A stretch of DNA of 6,743 nucleotides, taken from NCBI GenBank assembly GCA_023429265.1, contig JAEYVS010000097.1, positions 1 through 6,743 of the forward strand, in the 5' to 3' direction. Origin of the DNA: Bacteroidota bacterium (GTDB lineage: Bacteria; Bacteroidota; Ignavibacteria; Tepidaquicellales; Tepidaquicellaceae). Below the pieces are notes generated by a model, which worked only from the letters and a program-made list of their open reading frames with translations, did not search any database and was not told where the DNA came from. A program made the translations under genes and the position numbers. Positions 6,356 to 6,743 of the stretch are shown one piece after another (within the stretch, counting starts at the first letter, position 1; every line of letters begins with the position of its first letter).

Positions 6356-6743
6356 TTACGGAGATATTATTTGCAGATTCACCTTCGGCGAGAGGCATAG
6401 ATGAAACTATGATGACCCTGTCACCGAATTTCAAAATATCATTGTCTTTTATCTTTTGCTTTATCTGAGCAACAATATCGTGATATTCCTCCCGTCCGTG
6501 GTCGTCCTTCTTAATTAAAAGCGATTCTACTCCCCATATCAATTTGAAATATCTAATCACCGACATATTAAAAGTAGCGGCGATGATCTGCGCTCCCGGA
6601 CGGTGATTAGATAACAGCAGGGGAGTTTTTCCGGTATGTGTAATGCAGATAATTGCTTTTGCATTGAGCCGTGCGGCAATCTCGGTAGCTGAATTGGCAA
6701 TCGTGTGCAGAGTATTCTCAGGAGAGTCCTCCACGAACATTTC
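6345..6743 (-). CDS. pyk: Pyruvate kinase, C-terminal domain (5' end outside window)
   Basis: Pyruvate kinase transfers phosphate from phosphoenolpyruvate to ADP in the last step of glycolysis. Only about 132 residues are present and the frame stays open to the window edge, so the catalytic barrel (family length usually 470-480 aa) lies beyond 6743. A Met at 6738-6740 is internal, not a start. The visible part is the regulatory C-terminal domain. It has ANSATEIAARLNAKAI (helix then strand), THTGKTPLLLSNHRPGAQII, which matches the family pattern TxSGxTAxxxSxxRPxxPI, a WGVESLLI strand, and the final GDRVIIVSSMPLAEGESAN, corresponding to the usual GDxVVxxxGxPxGxxGxTN. The TGA stop (6345-6347) lies inside the start region of ypdA, an 11-nt overlap. 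Both genes therefore likely form one operon reading leftwards. Confidence 0.92.
   Translation of the reverse strand, partial: EMFVEDSPENTLHTIANSATEIAARLNAKAIICITHTGKTPLLLSNHRPGAQIIAATFNMSVIRYFKLIWGVESLLIKKDDHGREEYHDIVAQIKQKIKDNDILKFGDRVIIVSSMPLAEGESANNISVSEI

Noticed and set aside
1..6743. CRISPR array, tRNA, rRNA or insertion sequence
   Set aside because: No regularly spaced long repeats, no cloverleaf-like or rRNA sequence, no transposase or terminal inverted repeats with target duplications were seen.

Overview
The window looks like part of a chromosome from a Bacteroidota/Ignavibacteriota-type (FCB group) bacterium. Three things suggest this. No start codon has a clear Shine-Dalgarno sequence. 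There is a YpdA-type flavoprotein whose first FAD motif reads GAGPIG, a form I remember from that group. The 5' intergenic region carries a GTTCTTTTGC / CTTGAT / GCAAAAGAAC inverted-repeat motif that I remember from many Bacteroidota genomes. The placement is by memory and is moderately confident at best.

Layout. Bases 1-157 are the 3' tail of an upstream plus-strand gene with a very charged C-terminus. A hairpin directly follows its stop codon, and a convincing intrinsic terminator sits at 211-247. Bases 248-745 contain no gene but are dense in short inverted and direct repeats. A weak promoter candidate lies at 612-640, and an AT-rich 23-bp palindrome lies just before the next gene. Bases 746-5313 hold two plus-strand genes separated by 2 nt, encoding 951 aa and 569 aa, which almost certainly form one transcription unit. 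I cannot name either family. Both proteins lack a signal peptide, are largely helical or coiled-coil in their C-terminal parts, and carry an internal hydrophobic segment. The first also has a Thr/Ser/Gly-rich central core.

Bases 5318-6743 hold two minus-strand genes. One is the C-terminal domain of pyruvate kinase, cut by the window edge. The other overlaps its 3' end by 11 nt and is a YpdA/Bdr-family FAD/NADPH oxidoreductase of the bacillithiol system, starting at a GTG. The two transcription units converge with only 4 bp between stop codons.

How the genes work together. The minus-strand pair couples a glycolytic enzyme to a low-molecular-weight thiol reductase and looks like ordinary housekeeping. 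The plus-strand pair is the part worth attention: an isolated, uncharacterised two-gene unit. Its second gene has a strikingly lower GC content (61/240 bases, about 25 percent, at 4801-5040) than the middle of the first gene (112/240, about 47 percent, at 2341-2580) or ypdA (117/240, about 49 percent, at 5401-5640). A two-component membrane-active, secreted or cell-surface system is one possible reading, but that is inference only.
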